From positions 25,204 through 89,203 of the forward strand of contig JAEXLD010000116.1 of assembly GCA_023445445.1 (NCBI GenBank): a stretch of 64,000 nt of DNA. Direction: 5' to 3'. Shown here piece by piece: positions 1 to 9,072 of this stretch. The first letter of the stretch is position 1, and each line of letters starts with the position of its first letter. A program made the position numbers and the translations under genes. The notes beneath the pieces were generated by a model. It made no database searches, was not told the DNA's origin, and worked only from the letters and a program-made list of their open reading frames with translations. This DNA is from Bacillota bacterium (lineage in GTDB: Bacteria; Bacillota; Clostridia; Clostridiales; Clostridiaceae).

Positions 1-666
1 ATCATCAATCTTATAAGCTGATCCTAATTCCATTTTAATTTGCTCAGCTGTTCTTTCACCTATCATTAAGTTGAATTCTTTTTTGATATACGCTATGATT
101 GCTTGGTCTAATTCGTCTCCAGCAACTCTTAAAGACTTACTAGTAACTATTCCACCTAAAGATATTATAGCAACTTCTGTTGTACCTCCTCCGATATCAA
201 CTATCATGCTACCTGTAGGTTCTCCTACTGGAAGTCCTGCTCCAATAGCAGCTGCCATAGGTTCTTCCATTAATACAACATCTCTAGCTCCAGCAAATTT
301 TGCTGCTTCTTCAATTGCTCTTCTTTCAACTTCTGTTACTCCTGATGGATAACAAACTATTATTCTAGGACTAGTAAAAGCACTCTTACTAGTTACTTTT
401 TCAATTAATTTCTTTAACATAGTTTGTGCTACGTCAAAATCAGCTATAACTCCATCTTTTAGTGGTCTAATTGCTACTATGTTACCAGGAGTTCTCCCTA
501 TCATAAGCTTAGCCTCTGTACCTACTGCAAGTGGTCTTCTTGTTGTACTATTAATAGCTACAACTGAAGGTTCGCTTAATACTATACCCTTGCCCTTTAC
601 AAAAACAAGTGTATTAGCTGTTCCTAAATCTATTCCCATATCCTTATTACTACTGAAAAATCCCAT
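1..666 (-). CDS. mreB: Rod shape-determining protein MreB, C-terminus cut off by window edge
   Basis: Actin-like ATPase that forms membrane-associated filaments and guides lateral cell-wall synthesis. The 222 visible codons begin MGFFSSNKDMGIDLGTAN, with the phosphate-1 loop (DLGTANTLV) near residues 12-20. An actin-type phosphate-2 motif (DIGGGTTEVAIISLGG) lies near residues 160-175, and EEPMAAAIGAG before it is typical of MreB. The reading frame is open to base 1, so roughly a third of the protein is missing. Neighbour radC follows the same direction upstream, an order common in Firmicutes shape operons (radC-mreB-mreC-mreD); mreCD would be expected just outside the window. The Mbl and MreBH paralogues share most of these motifs, but the radC neighbourhood favours MreB. 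Confidence 0.93.
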   Translation of the reverse strand, partial: MGFFSSNKDMGIDLGTANTLVFVKGKGIVLSEPSVVAINSTTRRPLAVGTEAKLMIGRTPGNIVAIRPLKDGVIADFDVAQTMLKKLIEKVTSKSAFTSPRIIVCYPSGVTEVERRAIEEAAKFAGARDVVLMEEPMAAAIGAGLPVGEPTGSMIVDIGGGTTEVAIISLGGIVTSKSLRVAGDELDQAIIAYIKKEFNLMIGERTAEQIKMELGSAYKIDD

Positions 667-682
667 ATGAATTCCCCTTTCG

Positions 683-1372
683 CTATATTATTCCTTTTTC
701 TTTTAAACTCACATACTGATCTTTACCAATTATTAAATGGTCTAATAAATCAATACCAATTATTTTACTACATTCTTTTAATCTAATAGTTATGTTTATG
801 TCCTCTTTACTTGGCGTAGGATCTCCTGAAGGATGGTTATGACAAATTATTATACTTGAACTACTCTTTTTTATAGCTTCTTTAAAAATTTCTCTAGGAT
901 GTACAATTGATGTATTTAAACTTCCTTTAAATAAATCTTTTATTCCTATTATATTATTTTTAGTATCTAACATTATTAGTTTTAAAACTTCTTGTTTTAA
1001 AACTACCATTTCCTTCATTACATGGCTTGCTATATCACTTGGAGAAGAAATAATCTTTCCTGATCTAAGTACATTTAACTTATTAATTCTTCTAACAAGC
1101 TCTCCTATGGCCATAATTTGACTTGCCTTTATGTTTTTAACTCCCCTTATGCTTGTAATTTCATTTATTCCAGCATCTAATAAACCATCCAGTCCATTAA
1201 ATTCTGATATAATTCTAGTACTTAAAGAAATTATATTTTCTCCTCTAGTTCCTGTCCTTAAAATTACTGCAAGAAGTTCTGGGTTACTTAAAGATTCTGG
1301 CCCGTTTATTAATAACTTTTCAACAGGTCTTTCTTCTTCTGGTATATCTATAATTTTTATACTATTATTCAT
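683..1372 (-). CDS. radC: RadC-family JAB/MPN-domain protein
   Basis: 229 residues, full length for the family. The N-terminal third carries a helix-hairpin-helix-like segment (LRTGTRGENIISLSTRII onward). The C-terminal MPN domain has the JAMM metalloprotease-type motif HNHPSGDPTPSKED near residues 178-191, with an upstream conserved Glu in PREIFKEAIK. The family was long named a DNA repair protein, but its biochemical role is not settled. The gene sits 16 bases upstream of mreB and downstream of maf on the same strand, a conserved Firmicutes arrangement. A GGAG ribosome site precedes the ATG. Family identity is certain; function is open. Confidence 0.93.
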   Translation of the reverse strand: MNNSIKIIDIPEEERPVEKLLINGPESLSNPELLAVILRTGTRGENIISLSTRIISEFNGLDGLLDAGINEITSIRGVKNIKASQIMAIGELVRRINKLNVLRSGKIISSPSDIASHVMKEMVVLKQEVLKLIMLDTKNNIIGIKDLFKGSLNTSIVHPREIFKEAIKKSSSSIIICHNHPSGDPTPSKEDINITIRLKECSKIIGIDLLDHLIIGKDQYVSLKEKGII

Positions 1373-1425
1373 AAATAAACTCCTAAAAATAATAACTTTA
1401 TTTATAAATATACCCTAAAACTCTA

Positions 1426-1992
1426 TTATTTAACCCTATTTAGCATTTTATTTAGAAGATTTAATGGTAATCCAACTACATTATAAAAACACCCCTTAAT
1501 TTCTTCAACAAAAATGCCTCCATAACCTTGTATTCCATAGGCACCTGCTTTATCAAGCGGCTCACCAGTTTTTATGTAATCAAATATTTCTTTGTCTGTC
1601 AAATCACTCATTTTTACTTCGGTATATATAGCAGATTCTTCAATCTTATTATTATACATATTAATAACAACTATACCGGAATAAACCCTATGAGTTTTAC
1701 CACTTAATTCTCTTAACATTCTATATGCATCTTCTTCATTTTTTGGCTTTCCTAGAATCTTACCATTTAATACAACTACAGTATCTCCAGCAATAATTAT
1801 AGAATTATCTTGAAGGCTTTCCTTTGTACTAATTGCTTTTCCTTTAGCCAAATTAACAACATATTCTTCTACATTTCCATTAAATAAAACAGAATCTTCA
1901 TCAAAGTTACTAACTTCAATTTCAAAATCACTAATTATTCTATGTAATAGTTCTTGTCTTCTTTCTGATGCTGATGCTAAAACATATTTCAA
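1426..1992 (-). CDS. maf: Maf-like nucleoside triphosphate pyrophosphatase
   Basis: House-cleaning pyrophosphatase that hydrolyses non-canonical or modified nucleoside triphosphates (dTTP/UTP type in many homologues) and is linked to septum inhibition in Bacillus. The start motif LASASERRQELL, the central GDTVVVLNGKILGKP and the late DKAGAYGIQGYGG are diagnostic. The start is ambiguous: a GTG at 2001 lies almost on top of the upstream AGGA. The TTG at 1992 has 10 bases of spacing and gives the family-typical LKYVLASAS beginning (188 residues), so I chose it. It precedes radC and mreB on the same strand, as in many Firmicutes. Confidence 0.92.
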   Translation of the reverse strand: MKYVLASASERRQELLHRIISDFEIEVSNFDEDSVLFNGNVEEYVVNLAKGKAISTKESLQDNSIIIAGDTVVVLNGKILGKPKNEEDAYRMLRELSGKTHRVYSGIVVINMYNNKIEESAIYTEVKMSDLTDKEIFDYIKTGEPLDKAGAYGIQGYGGIFVEEIKGCFYNVVGLPLNLLNKMLNRVK

Positions 1993-2194
1993 ACCTATCA
2001 CATCCTATTTTTATATTATTGAAAAAACAGCATGGTTTAAAACTAAATAAAGACAAAGATAGTTGCCTCTATCTTATATCTAATATAGTTTATCATTATA
2101 TAAGAGTTGAAACAAGTAACTTTGTCTTTCTTTATTTAAATTTTATTTATTTTTAAGAGTTTTGTAATAATATTCCAAACAGGTTTTTTTATCT

Positions 2195-2899
2195 TTATAT
2201 CTTACTTAATATTGAATATATATACTCTAATTCTTCTACAATATTATTCTTATTTATAGCCTCTGGTAATACTTTAATATGTTCTTTATATTCCTTTAAT
2301 ATATCAACTTTATCTCCACTAGAAATTTCCTCTAAATTATTAATCCAAGTTTTAAAATCACTAGTATTAACTTCTTTCACTTCTTCTTTTTCTACTGTAT
2401 TTAATATTTCTAAATACCCTACTGTAATGGCACTAAGTTGATTTTCCACCTTATCACTCTTATTTAATTCTAATTTTACCTTAATATTATCTATTCCCTT
2501 TGATTTTAGAGCTTCCATAAGAGCATTACTATTTTCTTCTGTTGTAATTCCAGCAAGCACTCTATATTTCCCTTCTGCATCCTTAACTATAAAAGAATTA
2601 AAGTCACTACTTATTTTATCTAAAACCTGTTTAGCATTTTCCTCCTTAGAAAAATATCCACATTGAATTAAACTAAAGGTTTCTATTTCTTCAGTTGAGG
2701 AATTCTCAGTATTATTACTTTCTTCCACCTTAGGATTTCCATTAACGTCCTTTAATCCACCCATATTAGGAACTACTTTAAGTAACAACCATGCAGCAAG
2801 CACACCTATAGCTATTGCAGATAGTGTTGTCATTAATAAAGAAGTTAAAAGTTTAATACCATTATTTTTCTTTTTGTATTGATATTTTGTGTACTTCAT
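2195..2899 (-). CDS. Membrane-anchored SPOR-domain protein
   Basis: 234 residues. A basic N-terminus (KYTKYQYKKKN) leads into one transmembrane helix at about residues 17-42, so the rest should lie outside the membrane. Residues of about 75-145 (SLIQCGYFSKEENAKQ to IDNIKVKLEL) match a SPOR repeat, a fold that binds septal, denuded peptidoglycan. The C-terminal ~85 residues are helical and unrecognised. The start was moved to the second Met: AGGAGG abuts the first ATG (2908) but stands 9 bases before this one. Proximity to maf-radC-mreB suggests a link to cell wall or division, which is inference. Confidence 0.8.
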   Translation of the reverse strand: MKYTKYQYKKKNNGIKLLTSLLMTTLSAIAIGVLAAWLLLKVVPNMGGLKDVNGNPKVEESNNTENSSTEEIETFSLIQCGYFSKEENAKQVLDKISSDFNSFIVKDAEGKYRVLAGITTEENSNALMEALKSKGIDNIKVKLELNKSDKVENQLSAITVGYLEILNTVEKEEVKEVNTSDFKTWINNLEEISSGDKVDILKEYKEHIKVLPEAINKNNIVEELEYIYSILSKI

Positions 2900-3000
2900 T
2901 TTTATCATCCTCCTCTATCCATAGTTCATATATATTCTAGCTATCTTATTAATATTCATTATGTAAAACAATTATTTTATTTAAAACACGGAACTTTTAA

Positions 3001-3128
3001 CAATGCGTAATGCATAATTGATAATGCATAATTGTTGTAATAATTCAGATAAGCTGAATTATAAAATTTATAAACTCCTTTGGAGTTTATTCCTTAATTA
3101 TGCATTACGCATTATGCATTATTAATTA
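3001..3128. repeat. MITE-like intergenic repeat, variant subtype
   Basis: The ends are inverted and internally repetitive: AATGCGTAATGCATAATT on the left against AATTATGCATTACGCATT on the right. Inside are a hairpin TAAACTCCtttGGAGTTTA and a second hairpin AATTCAGataagCTGAATT. This is the same end-hairpin-hairpin-end plan as the elements at 37459-37588 and 49233-49353, but with different end sequences. There is no coding capacity. Confidence 0.6.
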
Positions 3129-3133
3129 AAGAA

Positions 3134-3164
3134 AAAGCTGGTCTATAAAACTATAGCCAGCTTT
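3134..3164 (-). terminator. Terminator of pepD
   Basis: Read on the minus strand, AAAGCTGGctata pairs with tatagaCCAGCTTT (one bulged base) and is followed by TTCTTT. It lies 15 bases past the pepD stop. Confidence 0.75.
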
Positions 3165-3178
3165 CTCTATTTATACAA

Positions 3179-4630
3179 TTATTTTAATTCCTTTAGTACT
3201 TCTAATAAGTATTCCCAAACATTTTTAACTGATGGAATACTCATATGTTCTTGTGGAGTATGAACATCAAAAAGATCTGGTCCAAAACTTATCATATCAA
3301 GTTTTCCTAGCTTTTCATTAAATAATCCACATTCAACTCCTGCATGAATTGCTACTATCTTAGCATCTTTTCCATACATTCTCTTATAAACATCTTGGCA
3401 TAATCCTCTTACTTTTGATTCACTATCATATTGCCATTCTGGATATCCAGCAGTAGTTTCAAATTCTGCACCAAGTAATTCTCCTATAGTCTTACTTCTT
3501 AAAACTATTTCATCCTTTAATGATGCAACTGAACTTCTTATTGCACTATCGAATTCAACAACATCTCCATTAGTTGTTACTACTCCTAAATTAGTAGAAC
3601 TTTCAACTAAATCTTCTATTTCAACACTATTTGTATTTATTCCATTTGGAATTAAGTATAATAGGTTTACTGCTTTTTCAGTATCAACTCTTGTAAATAG
3701 TTTTTCTACTTTTTCAGTATTTTCTATTATAGAAACATTAACTCCTGGATCTTGAGTTTTTAATTCATTTACTAAAATTGCATTCCATGAATTAATTATT
3801 TCCTTTGCCTTTTCTACATCTTGTGATTTTAAAGCTATTATAGCATCTGCTTCTCTTGGAATAGCATTATTCTTAGATCCACCATGAACTGATGCTAATT
3901 TATAATCTACAGGTAATAAGGATTTTAAAATTCTACCCATTATTTTATTTGAGTTTCCTCTTTCCTTATTAATTTCCATGCCTGAGTGACCACCCTTTAG
4001 TCCTCTTATAGCAATATGTAAGAAGTTATTGTAATAACCTATTTCTTCTAAATTAACCTTTAATATATGCTTACTTCTTACTCCACCAGCACAGCTTACT
4101 AATAAATGTCCTTCTTCCTCATTATCTATATTTAAAAGAATTTTTCCTGTAATATGTTCTTTTGAAACTGCCATAGCTCCTGTCATTCCAGTTTCTTCAT
4201 CTGTTGTTATTAATACTTCTAGTGGTGGATGTGGAATATCTGTAGAGTCTAATATAGCTAATGAATACGCTACTGCAATACCATTATCTGATCCTAAAGT
4301 AGTATCAGTTGCATAAACCATATCATCTACAACTCTTAATTTTATTGGATCCTTTTCAAAATCATGTTCTGTTCCTTTATTCTTTTCACAAACCATATCC
4401 ATATGACCTTGAAGAATTACAGTTGGTGAATTCTCATAGCCTTTTGTTCCTGGCTTTTTAATTATTACATTTAATGCTTCATCTTGATATACTTCTAAAT
4501 TAAGCTTCTTGGCTACACTTACTAAATAATCACTTATAGCCTTTTCATTTCCTGATCCTCTTGGTATTTGTGAAATTTCTTCGAAATATTGAAAAACCTT
4601 TTTAGGTTCTAAATTTTGTAAAATATTCAT
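3179..4630 (-). CDS. pepD: Aminoacyl-histidine dipeptidase (M20C, PepD)
   Basis: Cytosolic zinc dipeptidase that hydrolyses Xaa-His and other dipeptides. At 483 residues it is typical of M20C enzymes. Visible motifs: GHMDMVCEK with metal ligand His76 and Asp78, TTLGSDNGIAVA with a bridging Asp, TTDEETGMTGA with the catalytic Glu pair, NIDNEEEG, and late AIHAGVECGLF carrying the His/Glu pair. It is monocistronic, divergent from pyk across about 140 bases, and followed by its own hairpin terminator. The imperfect inverted stretch around 4681-4707 in the shared promoter region could hold a regulator site, but I cannot assign one. Confidence 0.92.
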   Translation of the reverse strand: MNILQNLEPKKVFQYFEEISQIPRGSGNEKAISDYLVSVAKKLNLEVYQDEALNVIIKKPGTKGYENSPTVILQGHMDMVCEKNKGTEHDFEKDPIKLRVVDDMVYATDTTLGSDNGIAVAYSLAILDSTDIPHPPLEVLITTDEETGMTGAMAVSKEHITGKILLNIDNEEEGHLLVSCAGGVRSKHILKVNLEEIGYYNNFLHIAIRGLKGGHSGMEINKERGNSNKIMGRILKSLLPVDYKLASVHGGSKNNAIPREADAIIALKSQDVEKAKEIINSWNAILVNELKTQDPGVNVSIIENTEKVEKLFTRVDTEKAVNLLYLIPNGINTNSVEIEDLVESSTNLGVVTTNGDVVEFDSAIRSSVASLKDEIVLRSKTIGELLGAEFETTAGYPEWQYDSESKVRGLCQDVYKRMYGKDAKIVAIHAGVECGLFNEKLGKLDMISFGPDLFDVHTPQEHMSIPSVKNVWEYLLEVLKELK

Positions 4631-4770
4631 TTTATTATCTCCTTTACTGCTAAATTATGTTAGAATGATATTATAAATAAAGTATATCATAGTATATATG
4701 ATACTTAAATTATATTTTTTTATTATACTTATTCAGAATTTTCACAAATTTTATGTTTTGAGGTGATGTT

Positions 4771-6189
4771 ATGCAAAAAACAAAAATGATTTTTACAATT
4801 GGTCCTGCAAGTGATAAGGAAGATATTTTAAGAAAATTTATTCAAATAGGTATGAGTGCAGCAAGATTGAATTTTTCTCATGGAACTCATGAAACCCATA
4901 AGGAAAAAATAGAACTTATAAAAAAGGTACGAGAAGAATTAAACTCTCCTACTGCCATAATTCTTGACATTAAAGGTCCTAAAATTAGAACTCATAATTT
5001 TGTAAATGATGGTGTTGAGCTATTTGAGGGTAATGAGTTTTCCTTTATTTGTGATGATGAAATATTAGGAGATAATAAAAAATGTACAGTTTCTTATAGA
5101 GACTTATATAAGGACGTTAAAGTAGGTGGAGAAATTTTAGTAGATGATGGATTACTAAGATTTAAAATTAAAGAAGTAATTGGTAAAGAAATTAAATGTA
5201 TAGTTACAGTAGGTGGAACTATAAAAAACCATAAAGGTGTAAATGTTCCTAATGTAAAAATTAATCTTCCTTCAATAACTGAAAAGGATAAAGAAGACTT
5301 AATTTTCGGATGCGAAAATAAAATAGATTTTGTTGCTGCTTCCTTTATTAGAAAAGCTTCAGACATAGAAGATGTAAGAGCTGTCTTAAAAGCTCACAAT
5401 GGAGATTATATTCAAATTATAGCAAAGATTGAAAACCAAGAAGGTGTTGATAACATAGATGAAATTATAGAGGCTTCTGACGGTATTATGGTCGCCAGAG
5501 GAGATATGGGAGTTGAAATACCAATTCAAAAGGTTCCTATAATTCAAAAAAACATAATTAGAAAATGTAATGAAGCTGGTAAAATAGTTATTACAGCAAC
5601 TCAAATGCTAGATTCAATGATAAGAAATTCTCTTCCAACTAGAGCTGAAGCTTGTGATATTTGTAATGCTATTTTTGATGGAACAGATGCAATAATGCTT
5701 AGTGGAGAAAGTGCAAGTGGTAATTATCCAATAGATGCTGCAGAAATGATGTCTAAAATTGCAATAGAAACTGAGGCAAATTTAGATTATAACTATTTAA
5801 ATAAGAGATTAAAGGAACCTTCTTTATCTTCTTTCTCTGAAGCTATTAGCTATTCTGCATGTAGAAGTTCCAATCTATTACATGCAAAAGCTGTTGTTGC
5901 AGCAACTAATAGTGGTGCTACAGCAAAGCTTATATCAAAATATAGACCAAAGTGCCAAATAATTGCTATAACTCCATATGATGAAGTTAGAAGAGGATTA
6001 AATCTTAACTTTGGTATATGCCCAGCAAAATGTGATGTATTTACAACTACCGATGAGATATTAAGTGAAGCAAAGAAGGTTGCAACTAATTTATCTTTTG
6101 CAGAAAAAGGTGATGATATTATAGTTGCTGCTGGAATGCCAAGTGCAACTACTGGTGGTACTAATATGCTTAAAATAGAAAAAGTGTAA
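4771..6189 (+). CDS. pyk: Pyruvate kinase
   Basis: Final ATP-yielding step of glycolysis: phosphoenolpyruvate plus ADP to pyruvate plus ATP. 472 residues cover the A, B and C domains. The opening TKMIFTIGPAS and RLNFSHGTHE, the signature segment IIAKIENQEGVDNIDEII with its catalytic Lys and metal-binding Glu, then ARGDMGVEIP and TQMLDSMI are all intact. It lacks the PEP-utiliser extra C-terminal domain found in the ~580-residue Bacillus form. GAGGTGATGTT precedes the ATG. It stands alone here, not next to pfkA, and ends at a strong terminator. Confidence 0.97.
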   Translation: MQKTKMIFTIGPASDKEDILRKFIQIGMSAARLNFSHGTHETHKEKIELIKKVREELNSPTAIILDIKGPKIRTHNFVNDGVELFEGNEFSFICDDEILGDNKKCTVSYRDLYKDVKVGGEILVDDGLLRFKIKEVIGKEIKCIVTVGGTIKNHKGVNVPNVKINLPSITEKDKEDLIFGCENKIDFVAASFIRKASDIEDVRAVLKAHNGDYIQIIAKIENQEGVDNIDEIIEASDGIMVARGDMGVEIPIQKVPIIQKNIIRKCNEAGKIVITATQMLDSMIRNSLPTRAEACDICNAIFDGTDAIMLSGESASGNYPIDAAEMMSKIAIETEANLDYNYLNKRLKEPSLSSFSEAISYSACRSSNLLHAKAVVAATNSGATAKLISKYRPKCQIIAITPYDEVRRGLNLNFGICPAKCDVFTTTDEILSEAKKVATNLSFAEKGDDIIVAAGMPSATTGGTNMLKIEKV

Positions 6190-6228
6190 ATCTAACATTT
6201 CCGATTTTGAAGGCTAGAATTATAATAT

Positions 6229-6262
6229 ATGACTGTGGTACCAAATAATAGTACACAGTCAT
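6229..6262 (+). terminator. Terminator of pyk
   Basis: ATGACTGTG(g)TAC and GTACACAGTCAT form a long hairpin followed by eight T, about 40 bases after the pyk stop. Confidence 0.9.
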
Positions 6263-6447
6263 TTTTTTTATCTATTAAGTAATTATATTACTCTATTATT
6301 AGTTACTTGAATTTAATATAACTTTTATTATATGTGCTAATATTAGTAACCCTTTAAATAAACTATAAACCTCCAATTTATAACATAAACCGATAATATG
6401 TGATAAAATATTATAGTAAATAAAAATTTAAGGGGGATTTATAACAA

Positions 6448-7671
6448 ATGAAAAAATTTAGGCCAAACCTTCATATTATTATAGGTTCAATAGTTCTTTA
6501 TCTAAGTATATTATTTTTAGCAGCTGCCTTAGATTCACCACTTTTAGCTGCTATAGGCTTAATTATTGCACCAGTACTAACAATTTACTTAAACAAGAAA
6601 TTTAAAATAAAAGGCTTTAAATATTATTCTGCTTTATTTGGAATTCTATTCTTTACTTTTATAGTCAGTGCTATTATTATGCCAACAAATGTAAATACAG
6701 GCAATCAGCAAAAACTAGCAAGCCAAAGTAAAGATGAAGTAATTGAAACTAAGGAAGAGAATAAAACTGAAGAAGAAACTAAAACTAAAGAAGATACTAA
6801 GCTTGAGGAAAATACAAAAACTGAAGAATATTCCAAGGATGATGAATCTAAACAAACTTCAACTAATGAACAAGAAGATATATTTGCAGGATATAGATTA
6901 ATTGAAGTTTATGGTGGAGATTTATCTGGACACAGAGAACCTAATGTTGTAGTGGATATAGGATTTGGTGATAGAGAATATTATGCTTTCACCAATGAGT
7001 ATGGACAACTAGTTAAAGTAATAGCTAAGGAAATTATCTTACAAGATGATTCAACGGAGCCTGTTAATTCAAATGGAAGGTATTATTCAGATGAAGCAAA
7101 GGTACCTGGAGTTGAAAGTAAGAACTTAGATGAGGGACATGTTATAGCAGATTCCCTTGGTGGAGTTTCCAATGCATATAATATAACTCCACAAAATAGT
7201 ACCCTTAATAGACATGGTGACCAAGCTTATATGGAAAAGGTTATAAGAGATGCTGGTGGTTGTACAGACTTTGTTGCAATAATAACTTATCCAAATACAA
7301 GTACTCAAATACCAAGTCATTATAGTTATACTTACACAATCAATGGCAATGTAATTAAAGATGAGTTTGATAATATAAATCCCGATGAATACAATGAAAG
7401 TTTAGGACTAAACAACTCATCAAATAGTTCTAACTCTAGTAGCAATAGTACAGATAATAGTAATGCAACTAGTGGTAATTCTACTAGTAATAATGCCCCT
7501 GTTAATAATAATGCAAGTACCACTTCTAATTCTGGAACAGTTTATTGGACACCAAATGGAAAAAGTTATCATACTACCAAAAGTTGTCCTACTTTATCTA
7601 AAAGTAAAACTATTTTAGAAGGAACAATAGAGCAAAGTGGAAAATTTGATCCATGTGATAAATGTCACTAA
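6448..7671 (+). CDS. Membrane-anchored DNA/RNA non-specific endonuclease
   Basis: 407 residues. Three hydrophobic helices at about 8-26, 31-45 and 55-75 place the rest outside. An acidic, Lys/Glu/Thr-rich spacer (about 90-140, repeated EETKTKEDTK-type units) leads to the nuclease domain at about 150-290. That domain has LDEGHVIADSLGG with the catalytic His, then SNAYNITPQNSTLNRHGD, matching the DNA-entry nuclease (NucA/EndA-like, Endonuclease_NS_2) family. An Asn/Ser-rich linker follows. The last ~45 residues form a small domain (VYWTPNGKSYHTTKSCPTLS to PCDKCH) with three Cys and His residues, often appended to secreted Firmicutes nucleases. Likely roles are DNA uptake or scavenging (inference). 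AGGGGG precedes the ATG. Confidence 0.85.
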   Translation: MKKFRPNLHIIIGSIVLYLSILFLAAALDSPLLAAIGLIIAPVLTIYLNKKFKIKGFKYYSALFGILFFTFIVSAIIMPTNVNTGNQQKLASQSKDEVIETKEENKTEEETKTKEDTKLEENTKTEEYSKDDESKQTSTNEQEDIFAGYRLIEVYGGDLSGHREPNVVVDIGFGDREYYAFTNEYGQLVKVIAKEIILQDDSTEPVNSNGRYYSDEAKVPGVESKNLDEGHVIADSLGGVSNAYNITPQNSTLNRHGDQAYMEKVIRDAGGCTDFVAIITYPNTSTQIPSHYSYTYTINGNVIKDEFDNINPDEYNESLGLNNSSNSSNSSSNSTDNSNATSGNSTSNNAPVNNNASTTSNSGTVYWTPNGKSYHTTKSCPTLSKSKTILEGTIEQSGKFDPCDKCH

Positions 7672-7724
7672 TGTGCTGACGCACAATGTAAAATGAATAA
7701 TGAAAAATTTAAAATTAAAGAAAA

Positions 7725-7744
7725 AAAACTCCTTAAGGAGTTTT
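7725..7744 (+). terminator. Probable terminator of the nuclease gene
   Basis: Perfect hairpin AAAACTCCTT/AAGGAGTTTT. The same core recurs in the repeat family at 37459 and 49233, so it may derive from such an element. Confidence 0.5.
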
Positions 7745-7760
7745 AAAAAGTATTTTTATT

Positions 7761-7784
7761 GGAGCTGTTATGTAAAACAGCTCC
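7761..7784 (-). terminator. Hairpin downstream of the S1 protein gene
   Basis: GGAGCTGTTatgtaaAACAGCTCC, 20 bases after the S1 gene stop. The T-tract on the minus strand is weak. The GGAGCTGT/ACAGCTCC stem recurs at 24690, 28055 and 37432. Confidence 0.6.
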
Positions 7785-7803
7785 ATTCTTATTTATTTAA
7801 TTA

Positions 7804-8946
7804 TTAAAATAATCCTTTAAATAAATCTCCTAAGGATACTCCTTCATCATTATCATTGTATTGTAAGTATTCCTTAGATTTTTCTTCTGCATCCTTTATA
7901 GTTAAAGAAATTCTCTTATTTTCTTTATTAACATCCAATACTTTAACTTTTACTTTTTGTCCTAATTTTAAAACCTCTGAAGGTTTAGCTATGTTTTCGT
8001 CTGTAATTTCATTTATATGAACTAGTCCTTCAACTCCAGGGAATAATTCTACAAATGCTCCAAACTTTAATAAGTTAACTACCTTTCCTTCTAAAACATC
8101 TCCTACTTTTAGGCTTTCTCCATTTTTAGTCCATGGATCTTCATTTATATCTTTTAAGATTAAAGATACTCTTTCATTTTTAGCATCAATTTCTCCAACG
8201 AAAACTTCTACCTTGTCGCCTTCTTTAACAACATCTTCTGCTCTATTAACTCTTCCCCATGATAAATCACTTAGGTGAATTAAGCCTGTTAAGCCTCCAA
8301 TATCAACTATTGCACCAGCTTTAATTATCTTTTTAACTACTCCACTTCTCTTTTCACCAGACTTAATTGATTTCCATAATTCCTTTTTATTATTTTGGAA
8401 TATTTCATCTTCAATTACTCTTCTTGAAGCAACTATTTTTCTTGATTTGAAGTCTAATTCAATTATTTTTACTTCTATTTCTTTTCCTATTAAATCAGAA
8501 AGATTTATTCTATCTCTTGATGCTAAAGATGCAGGAATAAATACTCTTATATTTCCATAATAAGCTACTAATCCACCTTTAACTTCTTCCTTAACATAAA
8601 CTTTTATTATTTCTTCATTATCGAAAGCATTTTTAATATCTTCTCTTTCAGTTATTTCTAAAGCCTTTACTCTTGATAATTGAACATATCCTTCTCCATC
8701 ATTTGGTGATAAAACATAAACTTTAATTTTATCTCCCACATTTACAATTTCTCTAGGATCCTTATCCATGTTAGTTAATTCACTTTTTTCTATAACTCCA
8801 TCAAAGGCATAATTAATATTAACCATAACTTCTTTATCATTAACATCTATTACTTCACCATCTAATATATCTCCGGTTCTTATTCTCTTAACGTCAAAAT
8901 CTTTTAATAAGTCACCCATAGTTCCTTCTAAGTTTTGATTCTCCAT
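7804..8946 (-). CDS. rpsA: Ribosomal protein S1 homologue, four S1 domains
   Basis: 380 residues with four consecutive S1/OB RNA-binding repeats. They start near GDILDGEVIDVNDKEVMV, then EVKGGLVAYYGNIRVFIPAS, GVVKKIIKAGAIVDIGGLTGLIHLSDL and GKVVNLLKFGAFVELFPGVEGLVHINE. The first two diverge, while the last two carry the typical GAxVD/GLVH features. Clostridial S1 homologues have this length, shorter than the six-repeat E. coli protein. Whether it works on the ribosome like E. coli S1 is not known from sequence. AAGGAG overlaps a GTG at 8955, so I chose the ATG at 8946 with 8-base spacing. Confidence 0.88.
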   Translation of the reverse strand: MENQNLEGTMGDLLKDFDVKRIRTGDILDGEVIDVNDKEVMVNINYAFDGVIEKSELTNMDKDPREIVNVGDKIKVYVLSPNDGEGYVQLSRVKALEITEREDIKNAFDNEEIIKVYVKEEVKGGLVAYYGNIRVFIPASLASRDRINLSDLIGKEIEVKIIELDFKSRKIVASRRVIEDEIFQNNKKELWKSIKSGEKRSGVVKKIIKAGAIVDIGGLTGLIHLSDLSWGRVNRAEDVVKEGDKVEVFVGEIDAKNERVSLILKDINEDPWTKNGESLKVGDVLEGKVVNLLKFGAFVELFPGVEGLVHINEITDENIAKPSEVLKLGQKVKVKVLDVNKENKRISLTIKDAEEKSKEYLQYNDNDEGVSLGDLFKGLF

Positions 8947-9072
8947 GTATTTCACTCCTTAAATTATGTTGTGTACTATTATAATTTTAATTTAATATGA
9001 TATTGATTACAACCCTTTATGGACATTAACTTTTTTATCAGTATTAATCCTATATAGATTACTATTTTGGTA

